This document shows, piece after piece, positions 53,601 through 61,860 of a stretch of DNA of 64,000 nucleotides. Source of the DNA: Ilyomonas sp965199845 (GTDB lineage Bacteria > Bacteroidota > Bacteroidia > Chitinophagales > Chitinophagaceae); the NCBI GenBank assembly GCA_965199845.1, contig CBDATZ010000054.1, positions 434,001-498,000 of the forward strand. The letters run 5' to 3'. Under the pieces are notes generated by a model. The model did no database searches. It had not been told where the DNA came from and worked only from the letters and a program-made list of their open reading frames with translations. Position numbers and translations under genes: made by a program. How positions within the stretch are numbered: the stretch's first letter is position 1; each line of letters opens with the position of its first letter.

Positions 53601-53952
53601 ACCCTGGAACCATGAGCTTGATTTGAAACTGATGCACACCTTCAAACTAAGTAAAACAAATAACCAGCATACTTTACAGCTTAGCTTTGATATGTTTAAT
53701 GTTCTTAATTTTATTAATAACGATTGGGGACACATTACGTTTGTTTCCAACACAAACAATTATACAGTTAACTTTTTAAAGTTTGCCAACGATAACAGCA
53801 GCGCAATCGGCGTAAAGCCAGGCGCACCTGCAACCAATTATCTTCCAACATTCAACTTTGTGAAACCAGCCGGTATAGACAATCAATATTATACAGTTGA
53901 TCCAATTAGTTCACGCTGGCAAGGTCAGTTAGGAATTAAATATACTTTTTAA
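50683..53952 (+). CDS. TonB-dependent receptor with carboxypeptidase-regulatory-like domain (Oar-like)
   Basis: A 1089-residue outer-membrane receptor. Signal peptide LLFLCTLFITSIGFAQ. Residues 27-110 form a CarboxypepD_reg/transthyretin-like domain (LNGFIKDASGAAVSGASITV ... GFQEQTQQDVNLQLGE). The plug region has LPTLGRSLQDFTRLTPQSNNN and DVIQEVQVQLAPYDVKLGNFTGGSVNAVTKSG, which is the wording of Oar/OmpA-like receptors rather than SusC. The rest is the beta-barrel ending in WQGQLGIKYTF with a terminal Phe. No SusD partner follows. The substrate is unknown; a phased repeat array lies in its promoter region. Confidence 0.9.
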   Translation: MQRVITQLLFLCTLFITSIGFAQETNSTLNGFIKDASGAAVSGASITVTYQPTNSVVQTITNNKGRFVITNLKTGGPYTILISFVGFQEQTQQDVNLQLGENPDMNITLQSAATELKEVVVSSAGRRSDNGSGLTIGRTQMNTLPTLGRSLQDFTRLTPQSNNNSFAGTNFRYNNITLDGAVNNDAIGFSNSFGGVSGGGQSGTAGSGTRTNPYSLDVIQEVQVQLAPYDVKLGNFTGGSVNAVTKSGSNDFHGSAYGYGRNQGLVGKSVDGKKTSIGSDFYDYQYGATLSGPIIKNKLFFIVNGEITRRQEPTFYNAGDPGAAITLEDAQKVAAAFRAQGFDPGSYDQYKIFTNSDKLFARIDWNINTKSSLTLRAIYTNGEGNNLERSSTNFQFSSTDFTQHTRNLNLVGELKTRFSNSVSNNFITSYINVHDYRDFPGNTPSPYVDINGQVWLGTWREASVYNTKQKTFELTDNLTVTKGNNKFTFGTHNEFYDINYGFIQSWNGRWQYNSVQSFLDSMPNRIRGTYTLDGNKNNYQNLSDNLPSSEFHVGLMSIYAQDEIAVSPKFKITPGVRFDYSYVSSQPATDKDLNNIPDYNSANPTYSHTSFSQLDNKWLGNVTVSPRLGFNWDVNGNQKFTVRGGSGIFTGRIPFAWLGYAYTLNGNDFGNIDWNNIPAGTKVPLASPENLVNTINTASNTTKNTATRELDVIDNNFKLPTIWRSNIATDIKWGKGYKLTLDAMYTKTLQDVKFQQINIKDSASYFTTGPAQTPVYAAGKMNGNYSAIYLLTNTTEGYRYNLTAQLSKSTNNIRMGTQSTINVNWSAAYTYGMSKDVSNGIRNSFSSNYEYNPAINPNSPSLAYSNFDLRHRIVAIAGASFNWNDHNTTSINFFYSGQAGSPYTLVYANAGLFGTGTSAPLVYIPKNQSDINLRDNGTYTAAQQWTDLNNFIEGNKYLKNHRGEYAERNALRTPWNHELDLKLMHTFKLSKTNNQHTLQLSFDMFNVLNFINNDWGHITFVSNTNNYTVNFLKFANDNSSAIGVKPGAPATNYLPTFNFVKPAGIDNQYYTVDPISSRWQGQLGIKYTF

Positions 53953-53979
53953 GAAAGAAAGTACCAGTTATAAAAATTG

Positions 53980-54006
53980 AAAGCTCCGGTGTAATGCCGG
54001 AGCTTT
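53980..54006 (+). terminator. Terminator after the TonB receptor gene
   Basis: Stem AAAGCTCCGG / CCGGAGCTTT (53980-53989, 53997-54006) with a 7-nt loop and a T-rich tail, 27 bp past the stop codon. Confidence 0.87.
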
Positions 54007-54042
54007 TCTTTTTGTATTGAATCATATATTTTTCCTGATAAA

Positions 54043-54077
54043 TTAAACAGCCTTGTCTTTTGAACAAGGCTGTTTAA
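54043..54077 (-). terminator. Terminator after the SDR gene
   Basis: Stem TTAAACAGCCTTGT / ACAAGGCTGTTTAA (54043-54056, 54064-54077) with a 7-nt loop, 21 bp past the stop of the minus-strand SDR gene. Confidence 0.85.
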
Positions 54078-54098
54078 TAAACGCTTTAAAAAATCGAT

Positions 54099-54902
54099 TT
54101 AATTATTCGTAGCAGGTTCTTGCATCTTCCTAGTATTATCAGCCACCATACTATCAGGCATCATGTTCGCCATGGTTACCTGAGCTTTATTCTTAAATCC
54201 CGAAATCACTTTATCATCACCATTCATCAATGCTTCGTAACCGTCTTTAGCAACATCAGCAGCACTCGCCAGCTTGCTTTTATCTTCCACAATCTTCGAT
54301 TCCTGCATATCAGCTTTGTTGAAGAAATCAGTATCAGTAGCGCCCGGAAGCAAAGCCGTAATTGTTATGCCTTTGTCTTTATTTTCACTGCGGATGGCTT
54401 CGGTAAATGATTGTACAAAAGCTTTTGTGCCATGATAAACTGATTGCCACGGACCTGGCAATTTACTGGCGGTTGATGAAAGGTTTAAAATTTTACCTTC
54501 ACCACGCGCCACCATATCCTGCAAAAACTTCTTGGTAAGTACAAGAAGACTTGCGATGTTCAATTGAACAATATCCAGTTCACGCTCAATATCTGTTTCG
54601 GCAAACAAACCGTATAAACCTTGTCCCGCATCGTTCACCAATACATCTATCTCGATGCCTTTGGCTTTTACTTCGTCATACACCGCGAACGCGTTTTCCT
54701 TTTTAAATAAATCTTTGGCTAACGTAATTACTTCCACACCATATTGATTTTTCAGTTCAGATGCCGTCTTTTCAAGATCGCCGTTTTCGCCTCTTGCCAC
54801 AATTATAAGATTGTAACCATCCTGCGCAAAGAGCTTGGTAAGTTCGTAACCAATGCCACTTGTTGCACCCGTTACCAGTGCATACTTTCCGTTCGATTTC
54901 AT
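54099..54902 (-). CDS. Short-chain dehydrogenase/reductase (SDR)
   Basis: NAD(P)-dependent oxidoreductase, 267 residues. The cofactor motif TGATSGIGYELTKLF is at residues 12-26, NDAG at about 89-92, LNLSSTASKLPGPWQSVYHGTKAFVQSF has the catalytic Ser, Tyr and Lys (YxxxK as YHGTK), and ITALLPGATDTDFF is the PG motif. It belongs to the classical SDR group related to DltE/YqjQ-like proteins of unknown substrate. It is monocistronic with its own terminator. Confidence 0.9.
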   Translation of the reverse strand: MKSNGKYALVTGATSGIGYELTKLFAQDGYNLIIVARGENGDLEKTASELKNQYGVEVITLAKDLFKKENAFAVYDEVKAKGIEIDVLVNDAGQGLYGLFAETDIERELDIVQLNIASLLVLTKKFLQDMVARGEGKILNLSSTASKLPGPWQSVYHGTKAFVQSFTEAIRSENKDKGITITALLPGATDTDFFNKADMQESKIVEDKSKLASAADVAKDGYEALMNGDDKVISGFKNKAQVTMANMMPDSMVADNTRKMQEPATNN

Positions 54903-55030
54903 AAGTTATTTTTATTAATTAAAAATTTCAAAACGATAATTGTGCCAGTACAATGCAACAAATCTGTATTTTTCCTATTTGATTCATAAACAATACTTTA
55001 AAAAAATCGGGATGAAGAAATGAGGCAGAT

Positions 55031-55038
55031 TACATTTG
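55031..55038 (+). promoter_or_regulatory. -7 element for the TauE/SafE gene
   Basis: TACATTTG, an exact TAnnTTTG match, 39 bp before the ATG at 55078. There is no TTG at the expected upstream spacing. Confidence 0.45.
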
Positions 55039-55077
55039 CGCCATTTACGTTTAATAAGCTGTTTTTAATAAGAGTGA

Positions 55078-55899
55078 ATGGATAATTTTTTCGTACTGCT
55101 GCTGGCAGGATTCATCATTGGAACATTCGGAACATTAATTGGCGCAGGCGGTGGTTTTTTACTGGTTCCCCTTTTAATATTTACACACCCGGCTATGCCA
55201 CCCAATATCACTACGGCAATCTCGATAGCTGTGGTTGCCGCCAACGCCATATCGGGTTCTGTTGCTTATGCACGCTCGGGAAGAATAGATTATAAAGCCG
55301 GAATTGTATTTAGCTTATTTACCATTCCGGGTTCTGTTGCCGGCGTTTTTTTAGTAAATTATATACCCAGGCATATCTTCAACATCATCTTTGGAATTCT
55401 GTTGATTGTATTGGCTTCTTTTTTATTTATGAAAACAAGCAAACACAGTCAGGAAGTATCGCCTGGAAGTAAAACAACAAAAGGATATAAACATCATACA
55501 TTGACGGATAAAAACGGAGAAACATTCTCTTACAGCTATAATCAAACGTATGGTATTATCATTAGTATTTTGGTTGGTTTTTTATCTCCGTTATTAGGTA
55601 TTGGCGGCGGCATTATTCATGTACCGGCAATGGTGCAATGGTTACAATTCCCGGTTTATATTGCTACGGCTACTTCGCATTTTATTTTGGCAATTATGTC
55701 AACAGTAAGCGTTGTTGTACACATTTTCCAGGGAAGTTATAACGACCCGCACATATTGAAAATGTTGGCTGGTTTGTGTATTGGTGTTATTCCCGGCGCA
55801 CAGCTTGGCGCTTATATATCGCACAAAATAGAAACCACTTTAATTGTAAAAATATTAGCCATTTGCTTAGCTTTAGTTGGCTTGCGCATTTTGCTGTAA
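55078..55899 (+). CDS. TauE/SafE-family sulfite/organosulfonate exporter-like permease
   Basis: A 273-residue membrane protein with about eight helices in two repeats. Each repeat has the Pfam TauE signature: GTFGTLIGAGGGFLLVPLLIF near the start and GFLSPLLGIGGGIIHVPAMVQ in the middle, both with the G-x-G-G-G motif. A central hydrophilic loop (KTSKHSQEVSPGSKTTKGYKHH) lies between the repeats. The family exports sulfite, sulfoacetate or similar anions; the substrate is not determinable here. No sulfonate genes are nearby. Confidence 0.88.
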   Translation: MDNFFVLLLAGFIIGTFGTLIGAGGGFLLVPLLIFTHPAMPPNITTAISIAVVAANAISGSVAYARSGRIDYKAGIVFSLFTIPGSVAGVFLVNYIPRHIFNIIFGILLIVLASFLFMKTSKHSQEVSPGSKTTKGYKHHTLTDKNGETFSYSYNQTYGIIISILVGFLSPLLGIGGGIIHVPAMVQWLQFPVYIATATSHFILAIMSTVSVVVHIFQGSYNDPHILKMLAGLCIGVIPGAQLGAYISHKIETTLIVKILAICLALVGLRILL

Positions 55900-55952
55900 A
55901 GTAAAAAGTTCAGTCTTATTAGAAATCCTTTTGTTGTGCGCAACTTAATAAT

Positions 55953-56381
55953 TTAAAGAACGTGTATGTCATTAAGTTCTAACGTAAGATAATCGCTTGC
56001 CTGTAAAATACTAAAAATAACAGTCAGGTCGCTCCGCTCATTATTCATAGGTAACTCATAATGAACCACACCGATTCTTTTAAACATTTCATTATCAGAA
56101 GGATTTGGTTCTTCAAACAGTAGAATATTCATGGGATTCCTATTTTCATTATCAACTTTTCTCCAGTCGGTCACTTTATATACTGTTTCTCCTTTTTCGT
56201 ATGGAAGTCCATATCCGTTTATATAATGTTCGATTAATGTCGGTGTCCATTTATAATAAGGGTCATGCTCTGTCAAATTATAGGCTTCGGTGTAGTCTTC
56301 TTTTACTAGCAAATCAATCCAATACCTAATTGCCTTTTCCATTTTGTTTGGGTCAAATGGTAAACTGATTTCAATTGGCAT
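55953..56381 (-). CDS. Small cytoplasmic protein of unknown function
   Basis: A 142-residue acidic protein with no signal peptide or membrane segment. It starts MPIEISLPFDPNKMEKAIRYW and contains YKWTPTLIEHYINGYGLPYEKGE and a final ILQASDYLTLELNDIHVL. Size and composition resemble immunity-type or DUF proteins, but I recognise no family. It is convergent with the TauE gene and lies 43 bp upstream of the secreted phosphodiesterase gene on the same strand. Confidence 0.65.
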   Translation of the reverse strand: MPIEISLPFDPNKMEKAIRYWIDLLVKEDYTEAYNLTEHDPYYKWTPTLIEHYINGYGLPYEKGETVYKVTDWRKVDNENRNPMNILLFEEPNPSDNEMFKRIGVVHYELPMNNERSDLTVIFSILQASDYLTLELNDIHVL

Positions 56382-56424
56382 CTTTCAAATTAATTATGCA
56401 CAAAAAATCGGATCTTATTAAAAA

Positions 56425-57660
56425 TCACTTCTTCTCATCTACCAGCAACCACCTGTTTACTGTATTGTATTTAGCTTCCAAAACAACTTTATAAAATGGC
56501 GATGGCATATCGGCAACAGAAATTTTTGCATGACGTTGCGTTACAGGAACCGTTTCCAGTAATTTATAATCGTCTTTGCCACCGGTTTTAAAATTGTTCG
56601 TGGTTGTTACATAAATTTTTACATTGCCGGTGGTATCAAACGCCTGCCAGCTAATGTCTATTTTGTTTTGAATAAAATCAAGCTTAGGTTGTGCAATTGA
56701 TATATTGCCATAAAACGGAATGCCATCTACTTCTCTTGCTGTTTCTGCCGGAATATTTATCTTCATAAAATTAGCAATTGACGGATAAATATCTACAATT
56801 CCCGGATCATCATATTTACCATAATTGTTCACTTTTTTATTCGTAACAATCCACGTGGTACGCTCGCGCTGCGATTGCCCGCCATGACCATGACCGTTTT
56901 TTGGATCTCTGCCATGATCGGTAGTTAATACAATCATCCAGTCTTCTTTAAAATTCTTTTGCCTGTACTCGATGGCTTTCCATAAGCGACCCATAAAATC
57001 ATCTACATATTGTATAGCTGTATCCTGTTGTTTGCTATCGCCGTACATGTGTCCCATATCATCCGAATATTCCAAATATACCCACGACAAATCGGGCGCT
57101 TGTGTGCGAATGCTTTTCGCAGCAGCGTTTACAACCGTATCGTCTATGCGGTGCATAAACGCTCTTCTTTTATCATGCGGTAAATGAATGGTATCCAGCT
57201 CAAAACCATCGGCAGAGTAATCCATTTTAATGTTGTTTGTTTGTGGCAAACTTTCACCAATCAGTTTCGTCCGGTTGTCTTGCCAGCTGCTAAAAACAGC
57301 AATTTTTTTTGTTGGATATTGATCTTTTAATAACCTGAAAATCGTTTTATAATGATAGTTTGGATCGGGAATATCATTATCCCAAACGTTATGTTTATTT
57401 ACCCAGGTTCCGGTAAGCAAACTGTTATAACCGTTGGCAGAAATGGTTGGTGTTTGATTGTACGTACCGCTGTCGCCTCCAACATGCGCACGTATATAAG
57501 AGCCTTGCTTTGCAATGGCATTTATATTTGGTGTAGATGCTTTTTCAAGCACATCGGCGGGAATACCATCGGCAATTACAAAAACAACTTTTTGCGCGGT
57601 AGCAAACAAGCTAAAACAAGTGAAGAAAAAAAGAAAAACAAACTTTGAAAAACGTATCAT
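56425..57660 (-). CDS. Secreted alkaline-phosphatase-superfamily phosphodiesterase (NPP-like)
   Basis: A 411-residue exported enzyme. Signal peptide FVFLFFFTCFSLFATAQ. Metal site 1 and the nucleophile region: VVFVIADGIPADVL and QTPTISANGYNSLLTGTWVNKHNV (a Thr or Ser near the start of this segment is the likely nucleophile). Further ligands: YSDDMGHMYG, and TTDHGRDPKNGHGHGGQS. This matches nucleotide pyrophosphatase/phosphodiesterases. A C-terminal beta domain (about 320-411, VNRWLLVDEKK) is extra. It lies downstream of a metallophosphoesterase gene and near the phosphonate-type cluster, so it may release phosphate from organophosphates. Confidence 0.85.
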   Translation of the reverse strand: MIRFSKFVFLFFFTCFSLFATAQKVVFVIADGIPADVLEKASTPNINAIAKQGSYIRAHVGGDSGTYNQTPTISANGYNSLLTGTWVNKHNVWDNDIPDPNYHYKTIFRLLKDQYPTKKIAVFSSWQDNRTKLIGESLPQTNNIKMDYSADGFELDTIHLPHDKRRAFMHRIDDTVVNAAAKSIRTQAPDLSWVYLEYSDDMGHMYGDSKQQDTAIQYVDDFMGRLWKAIEYRQKNFKEDWMIVLTTDHGRDPKNGHGHGGQSQRERTTWIVTNKKVNNYGKYDDPGIVDIYPSIANFMKINIPAETAREVDGIPFYGNISIAQPKLDFIQNKIDISWQAFDTTGNVKIYVTTTNNFKTGGKDDYKLLETVPVTQRHAKISVADMPSPFYKVVLEAKYNTVNRWLLVDEKK

Positions 57661-58011
57661 GCTGTTGTAATATTAATCAATAAAAGAGACTTTTTAAGAA
57701 GCTCCAAATCTAAGCTGGTAAACAAATACAGAATACAGCATTTGAACGATTACGGAAACGATTGCGTTACTAAAAGGTTTGAAGTTTTGGGTGTGAGAAG
57801 TAATAATTCATAATAAAATCGCCGTAGGTTCTCACATTGTATTGCCGGGAATAAGAATCAGAATCTACGATTTAAAAGCTAAGACTTTTCTTGACTTCTT
57901 CCTTGTATTCTTGTGTCTTGAATCTTGGTAGCTTGTATTCTTGTATTTTGTATTCTTGTTTCTTGTAACTTGCAACTTGAATCTTGATACCTTGAACCTT
58001 GTCTCTTATCA
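57661..58011. other. Intergenic region, phosphodiesterase / metallophosphoesterase
   Basis: 351 bp. The right part is a low-complexity repeat tract (57889-58003). The left part (57661-57888) is AT-rich with no ORF or terminator that I can define. Confidence 0.5.
57889..58003 (-). repeat. Degenerate CAAG tandem tract
   Basis: On the minus strand, around a dozen units of CAAG followed by 3-8 variable A/T-rich bases (e.g. CAAGAATACAAG, CAAGATTCAAG, CAAGTTGCAAG). It starts within 10 bp of the stop of the metallophosphoesterase gene. Confidence 0.65.
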
Positions 58012-58953
58012 CTACACTTTCCAGCCATACGTTATATAGTCATTATCGAATGTGCCATCGTCGTAAAGATTCACAAGTGCGTAACCGTTATCTGTCTGGT
58101 AACGCTTGCCTTTCCACCAGTTGCCGCTCACAGCGCCGTTGCTGATATACGTGATGCCATTGTATTTAATTTCTTCGTACAAATGAATATGACCACTTAA
58201 ACAAAGTTTGATGTTAGGATATTTATCAAACACTTCAATAATACGCGCAGAATCGGTGTGCATACTTCCCATTCCTAACACATAACCATTAGGTTCACCT
58301 TTCATTTTATTATCTGCTATTACAGCCGCCGCCGATACAATCGGCACATGAGACGTAATAACAATTGGCGTCGTGGAAGGCACAGCAGCAAGGTCTTTCT
58401 GCAGCCAGTCAAACTGCGCTTCATCAAGCAAACAATTATACCATGTGCCATCGCTTTTAGGTTGAATACTATCGAGAATAATAAAGTGCCAGCCGGCTTT
58501 ATTGAAGCTGCGATAAGGCATCGGTAAATTCATCTTTTCCTGCGCATATTTCTTTCCGTATAAAGGATCTTCTTTTTGCCCGAAACCCCAGCAATCGTGG
58601 TTACCAATACAATATTCAATGGGCAAAGAATTGTCTTGTTTAAAAATATCATTCCACAATTTCCATTGCGTTTCTACGCGATCTTTGGGTTGCTTTAACG
58701 CATCGAAAATAGAATCGCCGCCGCTGACTATAAAAGAAGGTTGGTCTTTCTGATTTTGTAAATGATGCAAGCACGCAGCCAGTCCGGCAGGCGCATTCAT
58801 TTCCGGCTCCATGTGCACGTCAGTAAGATGTGCAAAGCGAAGCACTCGTTTTCTTTCTTTGTTGCTATTGTTCGCAAAAAGAGAAGTTCCGGTTGTAGCA
58901 CCAAACAAGCCTAACAAGCCGGCTTGTTTCAGGAGTTGTCTGCGGTTTATCAT
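58012..58953 (-). CDS. Tat-exported calcineurin-like metallophosphoesterase
   Basis: A 313-residue enzyme. The N-terminus INRRQLLKQAGLLGLFGATTGTSLFA is a twin-arginine signal (R4-R5, then LLK). Metallophosphatase motifs appear in order: FAHLTDVHMEPE, VSGGDSIFDALKQ, EYCIGNHDCWG, VITSHVPIV and LSGHIHLYEE, giving the complete dinuclear site. It lies between the phosphonate-type operon upstream (separated by a terminator) and the secreted phosphodiesterase downstream on the same strand. Substrate unknown; extracytoplasmic phosphate ester hydrolysis is likely. Confidence 0.88.
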   Translation of the reverse strand: MINRRQLLKQAGLLGLFGATTGTSLFANNSNKERKRVLRFAHLTDVHMEPEMNAPAGLAACLHHLQNQKDQPSFIVSGGDSIFDALKQPKDRVETQWKLWNDIFKQDNSLPIEYCIGNHDCWGFGQKEDPLYGKKYAQEKMNLPMPYRSFNKAGWHFIILDSIQPKSDGTWYNCLLDEAQFDWLQKDLAAVPSTTPIVITSHVPIVSAAAVIADNKMKGEPNGYVLGMGSMHTDSARIIEVFDKYPNIKLCLSGHIHLYEEIKYNGITYISNGAVSGNWWKGKRYQTDNGYALVNLYDDGTFDNDYITYGWKV

Positions 58954-59041
58954 GATGTGTTTTATTGCCTAAAATAAAGAATTACAGTTGTATTGAACCC
59001 GTTTAAAAGAAGATAATAATTTCTTCATTTTGCAAAAAAGA

Positions 59042-59067
59042 AAAGCCCGATAAGACTACCGGGCTTT
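59042..59067 (-). terminator. Terminator of the phosphonate-type operon
   Basis: Stem AAAGCCCG / CGGGCTTT (59042-59049, 59060-59067) with a 10-nt loop. On the minus strand it is followed by TTCTTTTTTG. Confidence 0.8.
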
Positions 59068-59231
59068 ATTACACATAAGAAAAACTTTCAGATGCAAATA
59101 TTGTCGTTGTATATGAAGAGAAGGTAAACAGGATATTAATAAATTGATACGTTATTGAGTAAAGTATAATTCCGGTTTATTGTCTTATCTCAATTTTTAC
59201 AGGCTTTTATCTGTCTTCTATATACCCGCTT

Positions 59232-59345
59232 TTGATTTACAAAGCGGAAACAACTGATAAATTAAAACGAGCTTTTAAGCACGCAAAAGAACGTGAGTTG
59301 CATATTATCGTTTGCGGAGAAAATAAAAAGTTGATAAAGCTTTAG
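59232..59345 (+). other. Possible 37-codon ORF or gene remnant
   Basis: From TTG at 59232, LIYKAETTDKLKRAFKHAKE and a further HIIVCGENKKLIKL run to a TAG at 59343-59345. The composition (amphipathic, charged helix then a hydrophobic strand) looks coding, and the frame stays open upstream without an ATG. No family is recognised; it may be the tail of a lost gene. Confidence 0.25.
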
Positions 59346-59386
59346 TCCGCTTACAATTTCATGAATAATCTATTCCGGCAGTTCAT

Positions 59387-60511
59387 TTATTCAATCATTT
59401 TCATTACTTCTTCTGCGAAGCCAAACGATAAGGTCATGCCTGCGCCGCCTATACCATTTACAATGGTTACGCCTTCTTCAGGCTGGTAAACAAAGTCTGT
59501 TTTACCATCTGTTTTTTTGGGATAAATGCCGTTCCAGCTTTGTAACAAATTCCAGTTTTTAAACTGTGCAAACTGCTTTAAATAATCAATGATTAACTGG
59601 TTGATAAACTGCTTATCAAACGGGTCGTGCACCAAACCATATTCATGACTATCACCAATGGTTAATTCACTTTCGCCATTCTGCGAAACCATTACATGAA
59701 TGCCCCATTTTAAATAATCAGGCATTGTTTCTTTATAATGATTTTGGAGTTGCATTAACGACGATGCCGCTTCGAAACTTTTATAATGAATGAGCGATAA
59801 GCCGCCGCAAAGAGAAGGTCCGATGCTCCATTTATCCGGCTGCGCAGCCAGTCGCAGCATCTGCAATTTGCATTTGGTAAAATAGTTTTGAGCAAATACA
59901 TCAGGATATAAAGTTTCAAAATCGGCACCGCTGCAAACGTATATCAGATCAGCATTCCAGCGATTATCACCAGAAAAAACATTCGGATACGATACATAAG
60001 TAATGGCTGTATTAAAATGAAATTCAACACCATATTTTTTACTTAGATAAGCCGGCAGTTTTTCAATGGCAACTCTTGATTCTATAATCATTTCATCTTC
60101 GCTCCATAACGCACCCAATAGATTATCGGGATTTATAGCATCGCTTTTTTGCAACGCTTTTTCTTTAGTCAAAGCGGCAACCGGCCTGTCATTCATTACT
60201 TCGGCCAACTCTTGTACAACCTGCCATTCCAGTTCGTTATAACAAAGATGAAGACTTCCGCTTTCGTTATACCAAAGGTTCGCTTCGGCACAGATTTGTT
60301 TCCAGATTGATTTACTTAACAATGCTCTTTCATACATTTTTCCTTTTGTCTGACCAATTGGCCACAACATACCAAAGTTGCGAATGGATGCACCCACCGC
60401 TTTCTCGTTTCTTTCAAAAACCGTTACGGCATACCCTCTTTCTGCAAGACTTCTTGTTACAGCAAGACCCACAATTCCGGCACCAATAACAATAGCAGTT
60501 TTACGCGGCAT
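59387..60511 (-). CDS. FAD-dependent oxidoreductase, TIGR03364-like (phosphonate-associated)
   Basis: A 374-residue DAO-type flavoprotein. The FAD-binding motif is AIVIGAGIVGLAVTRSLAERGYAVTVFERN (residues 5-34), and the second ADP contact GGAGMTLSFGFAEEVMKMI is at the C-terminus. RNFGMLWPIGQT is typical of the TIGR03364 branch, which is repeatedly found beside phosphonate catabolism genes; characterised relatives oxidise amino or N-alkylamino groups of aminophosphonates, as far as I recall. It overlaps the DUF5690 gene by 11 bp, indicating cotranscription. No N-terminal export signal, so it acts in the cytoplasm. Confidence 0.85.
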   Translation of the reverse strand: MPRKTAIVIGAGIVGLAVTRSLAERGYAVTVFERNEKAVGASIRNFGMLWPIGQTKGKMYERALLSKSIWKQICAEANLWYNESGSLHLCYNELEWQVVQELAEVMNDRPVAALTKEKALQKSDAINPDNLLGALWSEDEMIIESRVAIEKLPAYLSKKYGVEFHFNTAITYVSYPNVFSGDNRWNADLIYVCSGADFETLYPDVFAQNYFTKCKLQMLRLAAQPDKWSIGPSLCGGLSLIHYKSFEAASSLMQLQNHYKETMPDYLKWGIHVMVSQNGESELTIGDSHEYGLVHDPFDKQFINQLIIDYLKQFAQFKNWNLLQSWNGIYPKKTDGKTDFVYQPEEGVTIVNGIGGAGMTLSFGFAEEVMKMIE

Positions 60512-61856
60512 AAACAGGAGAAATTTGTTTTTGTTCTGTCGAATCGTATTTTCTTTTAAAATAAACAGCAGCCAACGCAGTGGCTACAATACCGAAAAGT
60601 GAAATGACAAGAACCAGGTTTGTAAAAAAAGAAGTCCACGACAGGTGAAGACCAAAAAATTCTTTGGCAAGTAATACAAATACACTTCCTAAGTAACCAA
60701 ACGAATCGGATATATACATCAAAAAACCGACATTGCTTTTGATTCGAAAACCAGCAATCATTCGCTCGTAATACAAGGCGTTAAAAGGCACGTAGCTCAG
60801 GTATAAACCGGCGCCAACACCCGTCATCCAAACAACGGCGCTGATATAATAATTTATGAACAATAAGGTAGCCAGCAAAGCCACAATATAACCGCCGATA
60901 ATGATGTAATGGTTAATCATAAATGCTCGCATATTGTTCTTTACGATAACCAAACCGCTCATACAGACCAGCACAATTAAAGAGACATACGTTTCTGTAG
61001 TAGCAAAAATATCAGGCTGATTTCCATAGCCCAATTCAATCCATAATTCATTAGAAAAATTATCACGGAAATCACGCAAAATCGTTAGCAAAACATAAGA
61101 AATTACAATGATGATAATGCCGGGTAAAAAGGTAGCTGTAAAGTGTTTTCTTTCTTGTTTTGTCATGGAAGTTCTTACAGTTCTGTGCTTTATATCTTCG
61201 GCAGTCGGCGGCGGCACATGATTGAGCAACCACACAAATAAAACCATTGGCAGAAAGAAGATAGCTCCCGTTAAAAAAGGCATCCACATTTCACTAACGT
61301 TATCATTAACCACCAAACTTTTACCAACTGTTTTTACAACACCGGAAGAAAAAATAAAGCTTACCGCCAGCACCGTTCCCATGAACTCGGTAGCGCGTCT
61401 GCCTTCCACATAACTAAATACCAAACCCCAAACAAGACCTAACGGAAAACCATTAATAAGCAGAAAAATAATACCATACGGAACCGGTGTAATGGCAAAC
61501 AATAACAAAGCCAGCCACGACACCAGAATGATAACAACAATGCTAACGGCACGCTTACTTTTATTTAAGCCGGAAATAAAACGAATGCCGTAAAATTTAC
61601 TAAGCATATAACCAATAACCTGCGCAATTACCAGCCATACTTTATATGGAATGCCCAGGAACGACAAACCATCGAAACCCGCGGCTGTAAAGGGTTTGCG
61701 AAAAGCATACATGCAAAAATAAACTCCAAACGCACAAACAGCTGCATATACGGAAGAGAACCATAAAGGCGATGCAGACAATCGTTTTTCTAAAGCCCGG
61801 GAATAAAGCATGAACCACTTAATTGTTTGTGATATAATAGAAATCACGTTTTTCAA
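60501..61856 (-). CDS. DUF5690 multi-pass transporter-like protein (OPA/MFS-related)
   Basis: A 451-residue membrane protein with about 12 helices. The segment VYFCMYAFRKPFTAAGF after the first helix resembles the YxxRKP/RKN signature of organophosphate:phosphate antiporters (GlpT/UhpT group), and the overall two-six-helix layout fits a major-facilitator fold. The C-terminus is charged (KRKYDSTEQKQIS). Situated between the HD oxygenase (4-bp gap) and the flavoprotein (11-bp overlap), it is the natural candidate for inner-membrane uptake of the phosphonate. Transport specificity is inferred only. Confidence 0.82.
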   Translation of the reverse strand: MKNVISIISQTIKWFMLYSRALEKRLSASPLWFSSVYAAVCAFGVYFCMYAFRKPFTAAGFDGLSFLGIPYKVWLVIAQVIGYMLSKFYGIRFISGLNKSKRAVSIVVIILVSWLALLLFAITPVPYGIIFLLINGFPLGLVWGLVFSYVEGRRATEFMGTVLAVSFIFSSGVVKTVGKSLVVNDNVSEMWMPFLTGAIFFLPMVLFVWLLNHVPPPTAEDIKHRTVRTSMTKQERKHFTATFLPGIIIIVISYVLLTILRDFRDNFSNELWIELGYGNQPDIFATTETYVSLIVLVCMSGLVIVKNNMRAFMINHYIIIGGYIVALLATLLFINYYISAVVWMTGVGAGLYLSYVPFNALYYERMIAGFRIKSNVGFLMYISDSFGYLGSVFVLLAKEFFGLHLSWTSFFTNLVLVISLFGIVATALAAVYFKRKYDSTEQKQISPVYAA

Positions 61857-61860
61857 ATCA

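Larger units (their letters stand above)
58954..59386. other. Intergenic region with terminator and ORF remnant
   Basis: 433 bp between two minus-strand units. It contains the terminator at 59042-59067 and a short plus-strand coding-like stretch at 59232-59345. Otherwise AT-rich with no recognisable element. Confidence 0.5.
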
